Part shown: positions 44,437 through 53,579 of the stretch, piece after piece
How the letters are laid out: each line of letters begins with the position of its first letter
Numbering within the stretch: position 1 is the first letter of the stretch
Origin: Rebecca billardiae RCC1528
Taxonomy: Eukaryota > Haptophyta
Direction: 5' to 3'
DNA length: 64,000 nucleotides
NCBI GenBank assembly: GCA_965240325.2
Contig: OZ251223.1
Span: 4,092,001-4,156,000, forward strand
The notes under the pieces: model-generated
The model's database searches: none
What the model saw: the letters and a program-made list of their open reading frames with translations, nothing else
Told to the model about the DNA's origin: nothing
Program-made: the position numbers and the translations under genes

Positions 44437-47400
44437 TTACCGCGCGCGCGTCGGGTGTCGGTCCACCATGATGGCGTCGACGTGCCGCTTGAACGTCGCA
44501 CCGTCCGTCGCCTTCGTCATGATGTCAGAGTGGTTGAGCGAGGTGTGTACCTTGACCACCTTCACCTTGCCACCCTCCTGCGCGTCACGCACATAGTGAT
44601 GCTTGATCTCGATGTGCTTCGAGCGCTTGTGGTGCACAGGATTCTCCACGAGGTCGATAGCCCCCTTGTTGTCCTCTCGCACCTCCGTCGCGGCCCGCGG
44701 CGGCTGCCGCATGGACTCGAGTATGCTCCGCAAGTAGCTCACCTCGCGGCAGCAATCGCTCAGCGCGACGTACTCCGCCTCCGTCGAGCTCAGCGAGACT
44801 GTACCTTGCAGCCCGCTGTGCCACGACACCGGCGCCCCATTGTAGAACACAATGTATCCACCCGTCGACCTGCCCTTGGTCTCCACCGGATTGCTTGCCC
44901 AATCGGAGTCAGCGAAAGCAAGTAGGTCGGGGTGCTCGGAATCTGTCGCAAACTTGAACAAGATTCCCAATCGCGGGCATCCACGTAAGTAGCGCAGCAC
45001 GCGCTTCGCACTTACCAGATCCACCGCCCGCGGACATGACATGCGTCGCGTCAGCATGTTCACCGCGTGCGCGATGTCCGGCCGCGCCGTGACCATCGCA
45101 AACATGAGACATCCCACCATCGCCTGGTAGTTCTCAATCTCCGCGCGCTGCAGCAACGCCTCGTCGTCGTCGCTCAGCTGCGCCCGCGCCGCCGGCTCCG
45201 GCGTGCGCGCCGGCGTGCTTGCGTTCAAACCGAACCGCTGAAGCACGCTCTCGACGTACGGCCCCAGATGCATCAGGATGCCGTCGTCATGAACTTCAAA
45301 CACGGCGCCCAGGAACTTATCGAGCCGCTCACTCAGCTTGATCTCGTAGTGCTCCTTCAGGTCAGCCGCCAGCTTCTCCACCGCGCGCGCGTCGCGCGTC
45401 AGGTTGAGAAACAGCAAGTCGTCGACAAAGCCGCCCGCGATGATGAACTCGCCCGGCGCCGACTCCTTGACGTAGATGCACGGCGCACTCGGACACTCCG
45501 AGAAGCCGCGCGCGAGCAGCTGGGTGCGGTGCGTGCGATGCCACGCGCGCCCAGACTGGCGTAGGCCCGGATACGCCTTCAGGCTCCGGCCCACGACTTT
45601 GTACCCCGGCGGCGCCTGCGTGCTCGGCACGTAGCCCGGCGGGAATGAGAAGAGAGGCCGCTCATCCGGCTTCAACTCCGAGTTGAGGTACGCGTCCTTG
45701 ACGTCGCCCTTCGACAGTATGCCCAGCGCCGCAACCGACGCTGCACCCAAGTCGACTCTCGCGCCCGCCTGCTGAGCGGCGATCGCCACGAGTAGTCGCA
45801 CTTGTTCCGGCCGGATCGTCGGAGCAAAGACCTCCTGAAAGTCGATCCCCGGCCGCTGTAGGTTCCCCAGTAGCACCGACCGCGCCTTGAAGCGCGTCAC
45901 CTCGCCCTCCGGGTTCGACTTCACGTCAAAGACCCACTGGCTCGGCAACAGCCGCGTGCCCTCCGGAACCACCACCTCCTCCGAGGTGCCGAGCAACTTG
46001 TGACCTTCCAAGTGCTCGAGCATGGCGCCCTGCCACTGGGGCGCCTCCGCCGACCGCATCGCCTCGCGATAGTTCGTCGGCACCTTCACGTTGATCTTCT
46101 GGAACACCGACGCGGCGCTGACGACGGCAGTAAGCAGCTGCGGCCGTCGGCGCGATGTCCGATCCCTGCGAAGCGGATCGTGTCCCATATCCAGACCGGG
46201 CGGCGGCGCGTCCTCGATCACGCCGTCGTCACCGTCTGCGCCGCGCGGCGACCCGCCAGCATCTGCTGCGGTCCCGCGCAGTGATTCCGTCGGCGGTATC
46301 TGATCCTGCCGACCCGGCTGCGTCATCGACGCGCCTGCCCCGCCACGCCCGCCCTGCGGCGTCGGCGTCGACGGCTGTGCGCCCGCGCTGCTGCACCCGC
46401 GTTGTCCCGCGTCCACGCTGCTGCGCCCGCGCCCCGACGTTGACGCATCTGCGTCGTCGTCGTACCCGACGTCGAACTCTGTCGCGTCGTCATTCCCGGC
46501 GTCGGCTGGCGTCTCGCCACCGTCGCCGTCCTCGTCCTCACCGTCGGCGTCACCGCCGACTGGACGATGTCCGCCGCTTACCGCGGCGCCGTCACCATCA
46601 CCCACGTACGCGCCACCGTCAGGTGCGCCCAGCGACGAGTGCCCCCCCTCGACCAGGTCGGTCTCGTCGATGCGTACGTCACGTGAGTGAACGAGACGTC
46701 CGTCGTCTAAACGACATACGTACCCGAGTACGTAGCGCCATGTACCGCGCCACTGCACGCCGTGCCCACCCCAGAGATAGACACGTCCGGGTAGTGCGCG
46801 CTGCCTCAGCTGCCCCAATGCATTGCGCCGTGCGCCCAGCATCAGCACGCGGCAGCGCGCTCCAAACGCCACGTGATGCTTCCACGTCGGGCGTTTGCCA
46901 AAGAACAGCTCATCCGGCGTGAGCCACTCAATGTCTCCATCGTCACGAATAATACCACGTGACGCCAGTCGATTGCGCGACGCGCATGCGTGCCACGCCG
47001 CGTAGTGCCAATCGACCCTCGAGACTCCACGCGCAACGACCGTGGCGCGCAGTCTCGACTTCAGCGTGCGGATAGCGCGTTCCGCCACGCCATTCGAGCT
47101 CGGCGAGTCGGGAGCCGACGTGACCGTCGACGAGAACCCAAGCTTCGCCAGCTCACCCTCGACGTACGTACTCAGCAACGTCGAGCCACCGTCGGTGTGA
47201 ATATGGCGTCGCGCCATAGTACACCCCGACGCCAGGACCCAATGCGACATGTGCATGGCCCCTGTTCCAAGCAACTGCGCGTACCAGCGGAATGCCCGAC
47301 CAACCTCGGCGTCATCCAAGCTGCGTAGCGCGTACACTTGCCATCGACGTGAATGCCCATCGATGAATATGATCCCATGAGGATACCCTCCACGTGCGCC

Positions 47401-47715
47401 ATCGGCCCCAACTGGTAAGTCGATCCGCGCCATAGAGAAGATGTCGACGTGCGTCACCTGCCCAGGGTAGTGCGCCGTCGGCATCGCGTCCGCGAACGAC
47501 CGCCGCGTCATGCCCGCCGCCGACTGCTCGTCGAGCGACTCACGCCGCGCGTTCGCCCCCTCCATCCCCTCGGCCACGCGTCGCGTGCGCTCGAGTAGAC
47601 GTTGGTCATTGGTGCCCGTTCGAACCGACCAAGTGCGCAACCACGCCGGATCAGCGCCTCGCGCCGCCTCCGTAGTGTTTGTGGTTCGCACCTGCGCGGG
47701 TTCCGGGCTTAGGCG
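44437..47715 (-). CDS. pol: Copia Pol: integrase, reverse transcriptase, RNase H
   Basis: Open frame expressed, I infer, as a -1 frameshift extension of Gag-PR. The same frame is open back to 48117, but that stretch is a shadow of gag. The integrase catalytic triad is seen in VTHVDIFSM, HIHTDGGSTLLS and NGVAERAIRTLKSRL. Reverse transcriptase motifs run from LLPSQWVFDVKSNPEG through SKGDVKDAYLN to GGFVDDLLFLN, the metal-binding pair being VDD. RNase H shows AFADSDWASN, VSLSSTEAEYVALSD and EDNKGAIDLVENP. The order INT-RT-RH defines Ty1/copia. The stop lies 37 bases before the 3' LTR. No disabling mutation was seen. Confidence 0.95.
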   Translation of the reverse strand, partial: RLSPEPAQVRTTNTTEAARGADPAWLRTWSVRTGTNDQRLLERTRRVAEGMEGANARRESLDEQSAAGMTRRSFADAMPTAHYPGQVTHVDIFSMARIDLPVGADGARGGYPHGIIFIDGHSRRWQVYALRSLDDAEVGRAFRWYAQLLGTGAMHMSHWVLASGCTMARRHIHTDGGSTLLSTYVEGELAKLGFSSTVTSAPDSPSSNGVAERAIRTLKSRLRATVVARGVSRVDWHYAAWHACASRNRLASRGIIRDDGDIEWLTPDELFFGKRPTWKHHVAFGARCRVLMLGARRNALGQLRQRALPGRVYLWGGHGVQWRGTWRYVLGYVCRLDDGRLVHSRDVRIDETDLVEGGHSSLGAPDGGAYVGDGDGAAVSGGHRPVGGDADGEDEDGDGGETPADAGNDDATEFDVGYDDDADASTSGRGRSSVDAGQRGCSSAGAQPSTPTPQGGRGGAGASMTQPGRQDQIPPTESLRGTAADAGGSPRGADGDDGVIEDAPPPGLDMGHDPLRRDRTSRRRPQLLTAVVSAASVFQKINVKVPTNYREAMRSAEAPQWQGAMLEHLEGHKLLGTSEEVVVPEGTRLLPSQWVFDVKSNPEGEVTRFKARSVLLGNLQRPGIDFQEVFAPTIRPEQVRLLVAIAAQQAGARVDLGAASVAALGILSKGDVKDAYLNSELKPDERPLFSFPPGYVPSTQAPPGYKVVGRSLKAYPGLRQSGRAWHRTHRTQLLARGFSECPSAPCIYVKESAPGEFIIAGGFVDDLLFLNLTRDARAVEKLAADLKEHYEIKLSERLDKFLGAVFEVHDDGILMHLGPYVESVLQRFGLNASTPARTPEPAARAQLSDDDEALLQRAEIENYQAMVGCLMFAMVTARPDIAHAVNMLTRRMSCPRAVDLVSAKRVLRYLRGCPRLGILFKFATDSEHPDLLAFADSDWASNPVETKGRSTGGYIVFYNGAPVSWHSGLQGTVSLSSTEAEYVALSDCCREVSYLRSILESMRQPPRAATEVREDNKGAIDLVENPVHHKRSKHIEIKHHYVRDAQEGGKVKVVKVHTSLNHSDIMTKATDGATFKRHVDAIMVDRHPTRAR

Positions 47716-50333
47716 TTTGGGGGCGGCGCAGCGCCAACGCGCCCCCGCCCCGCGCCCACGCGCCGCACTGGCGCCCTGCGCCGTGCGCGCGCCTCCGCCG
47801 GCGCATCGCCGACGTCCGGCCCCACCTGGCGCCGTACGATCTCGGCGCGCAGCGTGGAATCGCGCGGCAGCTGCACGACGCCGCCTCCCAGCGCCGTAAA
47901 GTCCGCAGTGTTGCCGCGCTGCGAGTAGTGGAACTCGATGCCTGCGTCCGCGCAGTGCTCGACCGACAGCAGCGGCGCCGTGACGCGCCGCGACGCCCAC
48001 GCCTCGATCTCGAGCGTGAGGACCTTGTCGCTGTCGTCGTCCGCCGCAAGCTTGACCACCAGGGTCCCGCGGTGAGTGACCCGCTCCCGCGCACCGTTCC
48101 CCCACTCGATCTGACATGCGCCGTCCACCGGGGTAAGATTCGTCAAATCCTCGGCCATGGCGATGTTCTTCCGTGCGCCAGTGTCAAACACCAACGCCCG
48201 CGTGTTGTCCTCCGGCGGCGCCACGCGTGCCTCGGCCGCCCGCGCCGCGACGATCTCGATGTCCTCGTCGCGCTGCGCCCTGCCGCCGATAGCCGCGCCA
48301 ATAGGCGCCAAGCCGAGTCCGGCGCCGGCGCCGCCGCCGTCTCCGGCGTCAGCGTCACCGTCGCCACCAACGGCGCCGTCGGGCTCGTCACCCTGCTCGG
48401 GTGCGAACGCGACCTGCGTGCGGACCGTGCCGCCGCCGTTGCCATTCCCGACCACGGCGCGGGTGCTGCCCCCCGCACCGCCGCCGCCACCGCCACCGCC
48501 GCTCCGATGTGAGCCACGGCTGCGATCCGACCGCGTCGACGCCGCGTCATCGCCAGCGTTCGAGTCGCGATCAGCCTGCGTCACCTGCGGGCAGTAACGC
48601 TTGATGTGCCCCACGGCGCCGCACTTGTAGCAGCGCGGCCCGTGCGCGTCGTCGGAGTCGCCGTGGCCTCCGCGGCCGGTGCCGCGGCCAGCACCGCCGC
48701 CACCGCCGCCGCCGCGACCTCCGCCGCCGCCACCACGGCCAGCCGGCGACGTCGCGTCGCCGCCGCCGCCACCACCCGCCGACGCCGCCGCCGCCTGCGC
48801 CAGGCGGAGCCCGTCGATTGGGTGCGCGCGGGTAGCGCCGCCGCCTCCTGGCGTGCGGCCACCCGCCCCTGGGCGCCCAGGGCCGCCGCGGTCAATCCGC
48901 TTGCCCTTGGAGAAGTCCCAGTCCTCGAACTTGCCGTTGAGCTCGTGCACGAGCTCCTGCACGTCGAAGTTCGTCACGGTCCTGTAGTCCTTCGACTCGT
49001 ACCGCGTCCGCATCTCGATGCCCGCGCCCACCGACGGAATGAACTCGATGAGCCGCGCAAGCATCTCCGCCGCTGGCGCTGCGTCACTCAGCTCCTGCAG
49101 CAGCACGTGGTTGTGCTGTAGCACCTGGAAGAGCTCGAGTGCGCCGACGCCGTCCTTGCCGCAGTCCGGCAGGACCGTCCGATGCCAGCGTGCCCGCACC
49201 GACATGTACTTCCGCATGTCGTCGGGCTTGCGCATGCGCAGGATCGCCTTCCACAGGTACAGGAACTCACGCCCCGGCGTAAGTGCGCCCAGGCGCGCGC
49301 GCTCCTCCTGCACCTCCGGCTGCGTCTCCATGAGGCGGTTGATGTGCTGCCACGCAGCCTCCGTCACCCACGACCGCAGCTCGGTGCGTAAGAAAGCCGT
49401 CCCTTTCTCGTACTGCGCCCCGGCGTACTTGGCGGGGTCCGCCTCGTCGCCGTCCGGCGCTGCCTCCAACACGCTCTGTCGGAGCTTGATGTCCAGCATG
49501 GCGTGCTCGCTCGCCTGCCGCTCATACATCTGTTCCTCGGTCTCGCGCTCGCGGCGGTAGAGCTCGCGCGCGCGCGGATCGAGCGTCACGGCAGCGCCGC
49601 CCGCGGGCGCCGCGCCACCGATCCCGCCGGCGCCGCCCGTAGGCACCGCGCCGACGCCGGCGCCGCCCACAGGCGTCGCGCCGTCAGTCCCAGCCGGCGC
49701 ACCTGCCGCGCCGCCTGTGCCCACACCCGGACCGGGTGTACCGGCCGCCGGACCCGGAAAAATTCCGGATCCGCCGCCCGCCGCCGGACCTGAACCCGGT
49801 CCGGTCGCCGTCGGGCCGCCCGGAGTGGCTAAACCACTCCCCGCGCCCGCCGAGGCAGCCTGCGCGTAGCTTGGCGCCTGCCTCGCCCCCGCCGCCGCCG
49901 CCGCGCGTTCCGCCGCGGCCCGGCGCTCGGCGTGCTCGCGGCGCTCGTGCTCGTGGCGATGATCGAGCAGCCGCTGCTGCAGCGCGTAGTTCTCACGCGC
50001 CAGGTCCATCCGCTCGGCACTGACCTTGATCATCTTCGCCGCGGATGGGTTGAATGTCTCCCACGTCGAGTTGTACTCCTCGAGCGTGTTGATGCGGTGC
50101 TCCGCGTTCGGGCCGTGCGTCACGATGATGCCGTTCAGTGCGGACATCGTAGCACCTTGCCCCGCCGGAAGCGCCGCCAGCCTGCTCGCCGATTGCGCGA
50201 GCCAGCGCTGCTGATTGCCCTTGTCGTTGAGCATCCCCACGTCGACCGAGCCGTGCATCCGGCCGCTCGTGCCCATCGGCGCGATCGATGAGAAAGCGCC
50301 GCGCGTACGATCCCTCCCGATCGCTGCATGCAT
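47709..50333 (-). CDS. gag: Copia Gag-protease
   Basis: An 874-codon frame. The N-terminal half is an alpha-helical Gag with Ala/Gly/Pro-rich linkers. A zinc knuckle, CYKCGAVGHIKRYC (C-x2-C-x4-H-x4-C), lies near residue 568, followed by an acidic Gly-rich linker and an aspartic protease with the active-site triad in VFDTGARKNIA near residue 714. The frame ends at TAA 47709-47711, two codons after a C CCA AAC heptamer. The first ATG overlaps the last LTR base; a start at 50276 (MGTSGRMHG) is equally plausible. Virus-like particle assembly and Pol processing are the expected roles. Confidence 0.9.
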   Translation of the reverse strand: MHAAIGRDRTRGAFSSIAPMGTSGRMHGSVDVGMLNDKGNQQRWLAQSASRLAALPAGQGATMSALNGIIVTHGPNAEHRINTLEEYNSTWETFNPSAAKMIKVSAERMDLARENYALQQRLLDHRHEHERREHAERRAAAERAAAAAGARQAPSYAQAASAGAGSGLATPGGPTATGPGSGPAAGGGSGIFPGPAAGTPGPGVGTGGAAGAPAGTDGATPVGGAGVGAVPTGGAGGIGGAAPAGGAAVTLDPRARELYRRERETEEQMYERQASEHAMLDIKLRQSVLEAAPDGDEADPAKYAGAQYEKGTAFLRTELRSWVTEAAWQHINRLMETQPEVQEERARLGALTPGREFLYLWKAILRMRKPDDMRKYMSVRARWHRTVLPDCGKDGVGALELFQVLQHNHVLLQELSDAAPAAEMLARLIEFIPSVGAGIEMRTRYESKDYRTVTNFDVQELVHELNGKFEDWDFSKGKRIDRGGPGRPGAGGRTPGGGGATRAHPIDGLRLAQAAAASAGGGGGGDATSPAGRGGGGGGRGGGGGGGAGRGTGRGGHGDSDDAHGPRCYKCGAVGHIKRYCPQVTQADRDSNAGDDAASTRSDRSRGSHRSGGGGGGGGAGGSTRAVVGNGNGGGTVRTQVAFAPEQGDEPDGAVGGDGDADAGDGGGAGAGLGLAPIGAAIGGRAQRDEDIEIVAARAAEARVAPPEDNTRALVFDTGARKNIAMAEDLTNLTPVDGACQIEWGNGARERVTHRGTLVVKLAADDDSDKVLTLEIEAWASRRVTAPLLSVEHCADAGIEFHYSQRGNTADFTALGGGVVQLPRDSTLRAEIVRRQVGPDVGDAPAEARARRRAPVRRVGAGRGRVGAAPPPNA
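47715..47721 (-). promoter_or_regulatory. -1 ribosomal frameshift slippery heptamer (C CCA AAC)
   Basis: In element orientation the zero-frame codons CCA AAC GCC TAA end Gag-PR. CCCAAAC fits the X XXY YYZ rule in the correct phase. Slipping back one base continues directly into the Pol frame (CGC CTA AGC). Pol is offset exactly -1 from gag. Confidence 0.85.
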
Positions 50334-51053
50334 ATTGGGTAAACGCGAGCTCCGAGCGTCTCGAGCCCTGCTAAAAGCTCACCGGCACGTCCTCGGGCGC
50401 GTCGTCGGTGACGCCCACGAAGGCAATCTCGACCCTCGCTCCTCTGACGAGCGAAGCTAATCCTCCTGCCGCAACCAACTTTCGGTTGCGCAGGGTGACA
50501 CGGCGTTTTGCGGCCCGGCTCGGGAATCTTGTAACCTTCCTGAGCCCCGCTTCCGTGCGTCCGCCAATCGCAGGCGTTACCGACGCACCGCCGTAAGCTC
50601 ATCTTTCCCCCAGGTACTCGGTAATGTCATCGGACCTGGGTAAGCTGCGCACGGACCCATGATCCCGGATTCTCGATTCTCAAAACTGAGAATCCGGGCG
50701 TCCATGAATGAAGTGATCGAGTCCGTTGTTCCTTGGACTCTTCCACGATGGCGCCCGCCTGTGCCGCCGGCGTGCCATCCGTGCCGCGTGCGCCGGGCCG
50801 TACCGCCCGCGCACGCGCCGCGTCCGTGTCGCTCCGCGTCCGCGCTGCCGCGTCCGCGCTCCGCGTCCACGTCGCTCCGCGCCAGCGCTGCTGCGCTCGC
50901 GCTCCTGCCGCCGCGCGCGCCGCGCGCGCGCGCCGCCAGAGCCAGCCACTGCGTAGCTGATGCCGCCGGCCCGCCTGGTGCGGCGCCGGCCCTGACGCCC
51001 CAGCGGCGACGCCATCTGCTGAGATGCGCGCCCCAGGCTGCGTCAGCTCAACA
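50333..51053 (-). repeat. 5' LTR of the copia element
   Basis: 721 bp, identical to the other LTR. It should carry the element promoter. Transcription runs toward lower coordinates, into gag. Confidence 0.95.
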
Positions 51054-51054
51054 A

Positions 51055-51058
<4 letters not shown>
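51054..51058. repeat. Target-site duplication, right copy (AGTTA)
   Basis: Matches 43675-43679 and overlaps the first base of the adjoining ATT microsatellite. Confidence 0.9.

Positions 51059-51110
<52 letters not shown>
51058..51110. repeat. (ATT)n microsatellite, about 17 units
   Basis: An uninterrupted ATT run starting in the target duplication. The retrotransposon entered at the edge of this AT-rich repeat. Confidence 0.95.
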
Positions 51111-51113
<3 letters not shown>

Positions 51114-51790
51114 GTTATTTAGTCATGGTCATGCCTCATTAGGACCTTATAGGAGTGTCATTCAACTCGCAGGCTATACCAGTATTATTGTGATAACAGT
51201 CCGACTTGCTGCTTTACTCAGGCTATAGCACGTAACTGATAGATGCGACTACGTGACCGTGTCTCTCACTCTCAGTCAGGCGCGTTCGATCCGGATGATA
51301 ATCATTATTGATATATATTCACGGATGATGACCCGAGGTCCAGGACCGCCAGGCCGGCTGCCAGGCCGCTGCTGAGGTGGCAGGTTTCGTCCGCGTCTGC
51401 TCCGATCAGATCATCATTGACGCGATGATCGAAGCGAATAACTATGATACTACAGCATCATCACTCATGTGTGCACATGTTTGTGTGTATCAGTGTCTAA
51501 GCATGGGGCCTGCGCAGTGCAGTGGGCGCTCAGCCCGACGCCACTGTCTTGTGACTTGAGTCTGAGTGATGCTGCCGAGAAATCAAAATACGGTAGTGGA
51601 AAACTCAATAAAACGATTTTCCGAACAAAAGTACCTAAAACTCGTCTGAGGTCTGTGGCGCTGCTGGCGAGCGCCTGGTGCGCTGCGCTCATCAAGGTGG
51701 TCAGGACTCAGGAGCAAGGCCCTGCTGGGAGGCTGCTTTGCTGGTGGGCAGCAGGGGGCGCCATACCTTGGCGCCAACCCCCCTGGGAAG
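51111..51790. other. Intergenic, AT-richer flank and upstream region
   Basis: A much lower GC spacer between the retrotransposon and the next gene, with short direct TGAT/ATCAT motifs. It probably includes the promoter of the gene at 51791. No RNA gene recognised. Confidence 0.5.
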
Positions 51791-52588
51791 ATGGCGCCGC
51801 GGGCCAAGAGCCTGCGCTCGGAGATCAATGAGGATGAGAACTACAGTCGTGTCCTGCGAATCCTCATCTTCGCGTCCGCTGGCACCTGCGTGACATTCTT
51901 CTTGGCACTCGCGATCGCGATCGGGCCGGGCATCGACTGGGGGCTCAACTACGAGGAGACAGTGTGCACGATTGACGAGGTGTACACATCAGGGCGGGTT
52001 GAATGCGAGCTGCCAGGCCGCGAACGCTCCGGCCCGAACGACGACGGGCTGCACGAGGTCCCGTGTGTCACTGTGCGGGTGAACTACACCAACTCGACCG
52101 GCTCCGAATTCTACATCGAGAGAGCGCTGCCAAACCGCGAGGTGCTCGGGGCGGAGATCTCGAACGGCGGCGACCGGGCTCAGTACACGTCTTCTGACTA
52201 CATTGGCCCGCCCATCCCCACACCGAGCGATGAGATCGACCTGCGCCGAAGGTCGGTGCTCAACCGCCGGCTGGGCACAACACGGTACTGCACGTTCCTC
52301 GACTGCCGCTCGAGCTTTGACGAGGCGCAGAGCATCGCCGACGAGATCGCCTCGCGATACCAGTACGGCATGAAGGTGCCCTGCTGGTACTACGTCCCAT
52401 TCCAGGACCTCGCCGGCCAGCCGGCGTACGTCGTGCTCAACCAGGTGCAGTCCGACGAGGAGGTGTTTGCATGGACGATCGCCAGCTCCGTCGGGCTGCT
52501 GCTGACGTGGCCATGCTGCATCTTCCTCTGCTGCCGGGAGTGGTGGTGCCGATGCCCTCAGCCCTTGCGCCGGCTGCAGTACTTTTAA
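51791..52588 (+). CDS. Two-helix membrane protein resembling BK-channel beta subunits (KCNMB)
   Basis: A 265-residue protein with the topology of calcium-activated potassium channel beta subunits: a short N-terminus, helix 1 (about 21-46; LRILIFASAGTCVTFFLALA), a large Cys-rich outer loop, and helix 2 (about 226-248; WTIASSVGLLLTWPCCIF). The loop has the sequence order typical of KCNMB proteins: VPCVTVRVNYTNSTG (with a likely N-glycan), then YCTFLDCRSSF, KVPCWYYVPF and AYVVLNQV just before helix 2. That goes beyond topology alone. The C-terminus is short and Cys/Trp-rich. No pore-forming alpha subunit lies in the window. Identity is inferred from spacing and remembered family features, so another two-helix family remains possible. 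Confidence 0.6.
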   Translation: MAPRAKSLRSEINEDENYSRVLRILIFASAGTCVTFFLALAIAIGPGIDWGLNYEETVCTIDEVYTSGRVECELPGRERSGPNDDGLHEVPCVTVRVNYTNSTGSEFYIERALPNREVLGAEISNGGDRAQYTSSDYIGPPIPTPSDEIDLRRRSVLNRRLGTTRYCTFLDCRSSFDEAQSIADEIASRYQYGMKVPCWYYVPFQDLAGQPAYVVLNQVQSDEEVFAWTIASSVGLLLTWPCCIFLCCREWWCRCPQPLRRLQYF

Positions 52589-53579
52589 GGCTCGGCGGCC
52601 GGCGCCCGCATCGCGGGCGCCGTCGCTTCACAGGTGAGAGGAGACGACGGCAGTGAGCAGGTACGCCTTGCGTCCATTCATCTGATGGCCCCGGGGCCGG
52701 GGTCAACTCATACTGCTGGGCTGCAGGCGGCCTGCAGGCGGCCTTTAAAGGACTACGACTGCGCTAGATGCTGAAGCCAGTAGCGGCGGTCGAAGCTAGG
52801 CCCGATGCCGCCAGCACTGACGCGAGTAGGATGAGACGGCTCGCTCACTGGCCGTTCGATTAGCCGTGGCGGCTCGGCGCTGTTCAGTGTTCGACGGCTT
52901 CCGCGTCCGTAATAACACAGACACAGTAGTCACACCGGGACTCACACCGGACCCCGACCCGGTGGCACGAATACTACTCTAACAGGCCGGACCGCGGTGC
53001 GGTCTGCCGGACCGGGTCCGGGACCGGCGCCGGAGCCCGGACGCAGACCGCCGCCCCAGCGGCCCCTCGGACCCACGTTGATGTACTCATGACTCATCTA
53101 CTGTAGCAGCCTATAGCGCTATATAGCTAGCTAGCCTCATCATCAAGCAGCTAGGCGGGCTATAAGCATCGTCAACGCGACAATATAGTTATATATAGCG
53201 CCGACGGCCCGTGCCCGTAATGACGGCGGGGCCGTGTTCTGAGTCCGAATAAGACGCTGGGCTGGCCCGCGACGGTCGGGCAACTCGGGCACGCCGTCGG
53301 AGCCCGGCGGCGGCACTCGGCAGTGACTACGGCAGTCGACGTCTCACTCGATCACTGTGAATACGATCACTGATCAGCCGTGCCCGTTATTGTCCCGGCG
53401 CGCGCGATGAATGATGACGATGCTGATGACTCAATTGATGACGACGACGACATCGGCGCTGCGCGGATCGGTGCCAGCGCCGCTCCGGCGGGCTGCGCTG
53501 GCTGCTGGCCACTGGCGGCTGAGTCGACCGCGACAGCGCCCACGGTGGCGTTCCACTCCGCAGCGCGGTCCGCCATTCG
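52589..53579. other. Convergent intergenic region, no gene recognised
   Basis: About 1 kb between convergent genes. It has a small tandem repeat (GCAGGCGGCCT, near 52723-52745), GC-rich CCGGACCGG-type palindromic pieces (52940-53045) and AT-rich TATATAGC runs (53105-53205). No tRNA or conserved frame seen. Confidence 0.45.

Larger units (their letters stand above)
43680..51053 (-). mobile_element. Full-length Ty1/copia LTR retrotransposon, 7,374 bp
   Basis: Two 721-bp LTRs flank gag, protease, integrase, reverse transcriptase and RNase H in copia order on the minus strand. I see no difference between the LTRs over their length, a 5-bp target duplication flanks the element, and both reading frames are open with catalytic residues intact. 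The insertion is therefore recent and possibly still active. Gag-PR and Pol are in different frames, joined by a -1 slippery heptamer at 47715-47721. In element orientation the LTR begins TGTTG and ends CAATA, so the terminal dinucleotides are TG...TA rather than the usual TG...CA. A G-rich polypurine tract abuts the 3' LTR. No tRNA primer site could be assigned. Confidence 0.95.

Noticed and set aside
47716-48117. N-terminal part of the Pol frame upstream of the frameshift site, as a separate Pol start
   Set aside because: It overlaps the protease-coding part of gag and is compositional noise. The slippery heptamer gives a better explanation of how Pol is made.
50300-50332. Possible tRNA primer-binding site after the 5' LTR
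   Set aside because: No TGG start or match to an initiator Met tRNA (full or half) that I can recognise, so I did not annotate one.
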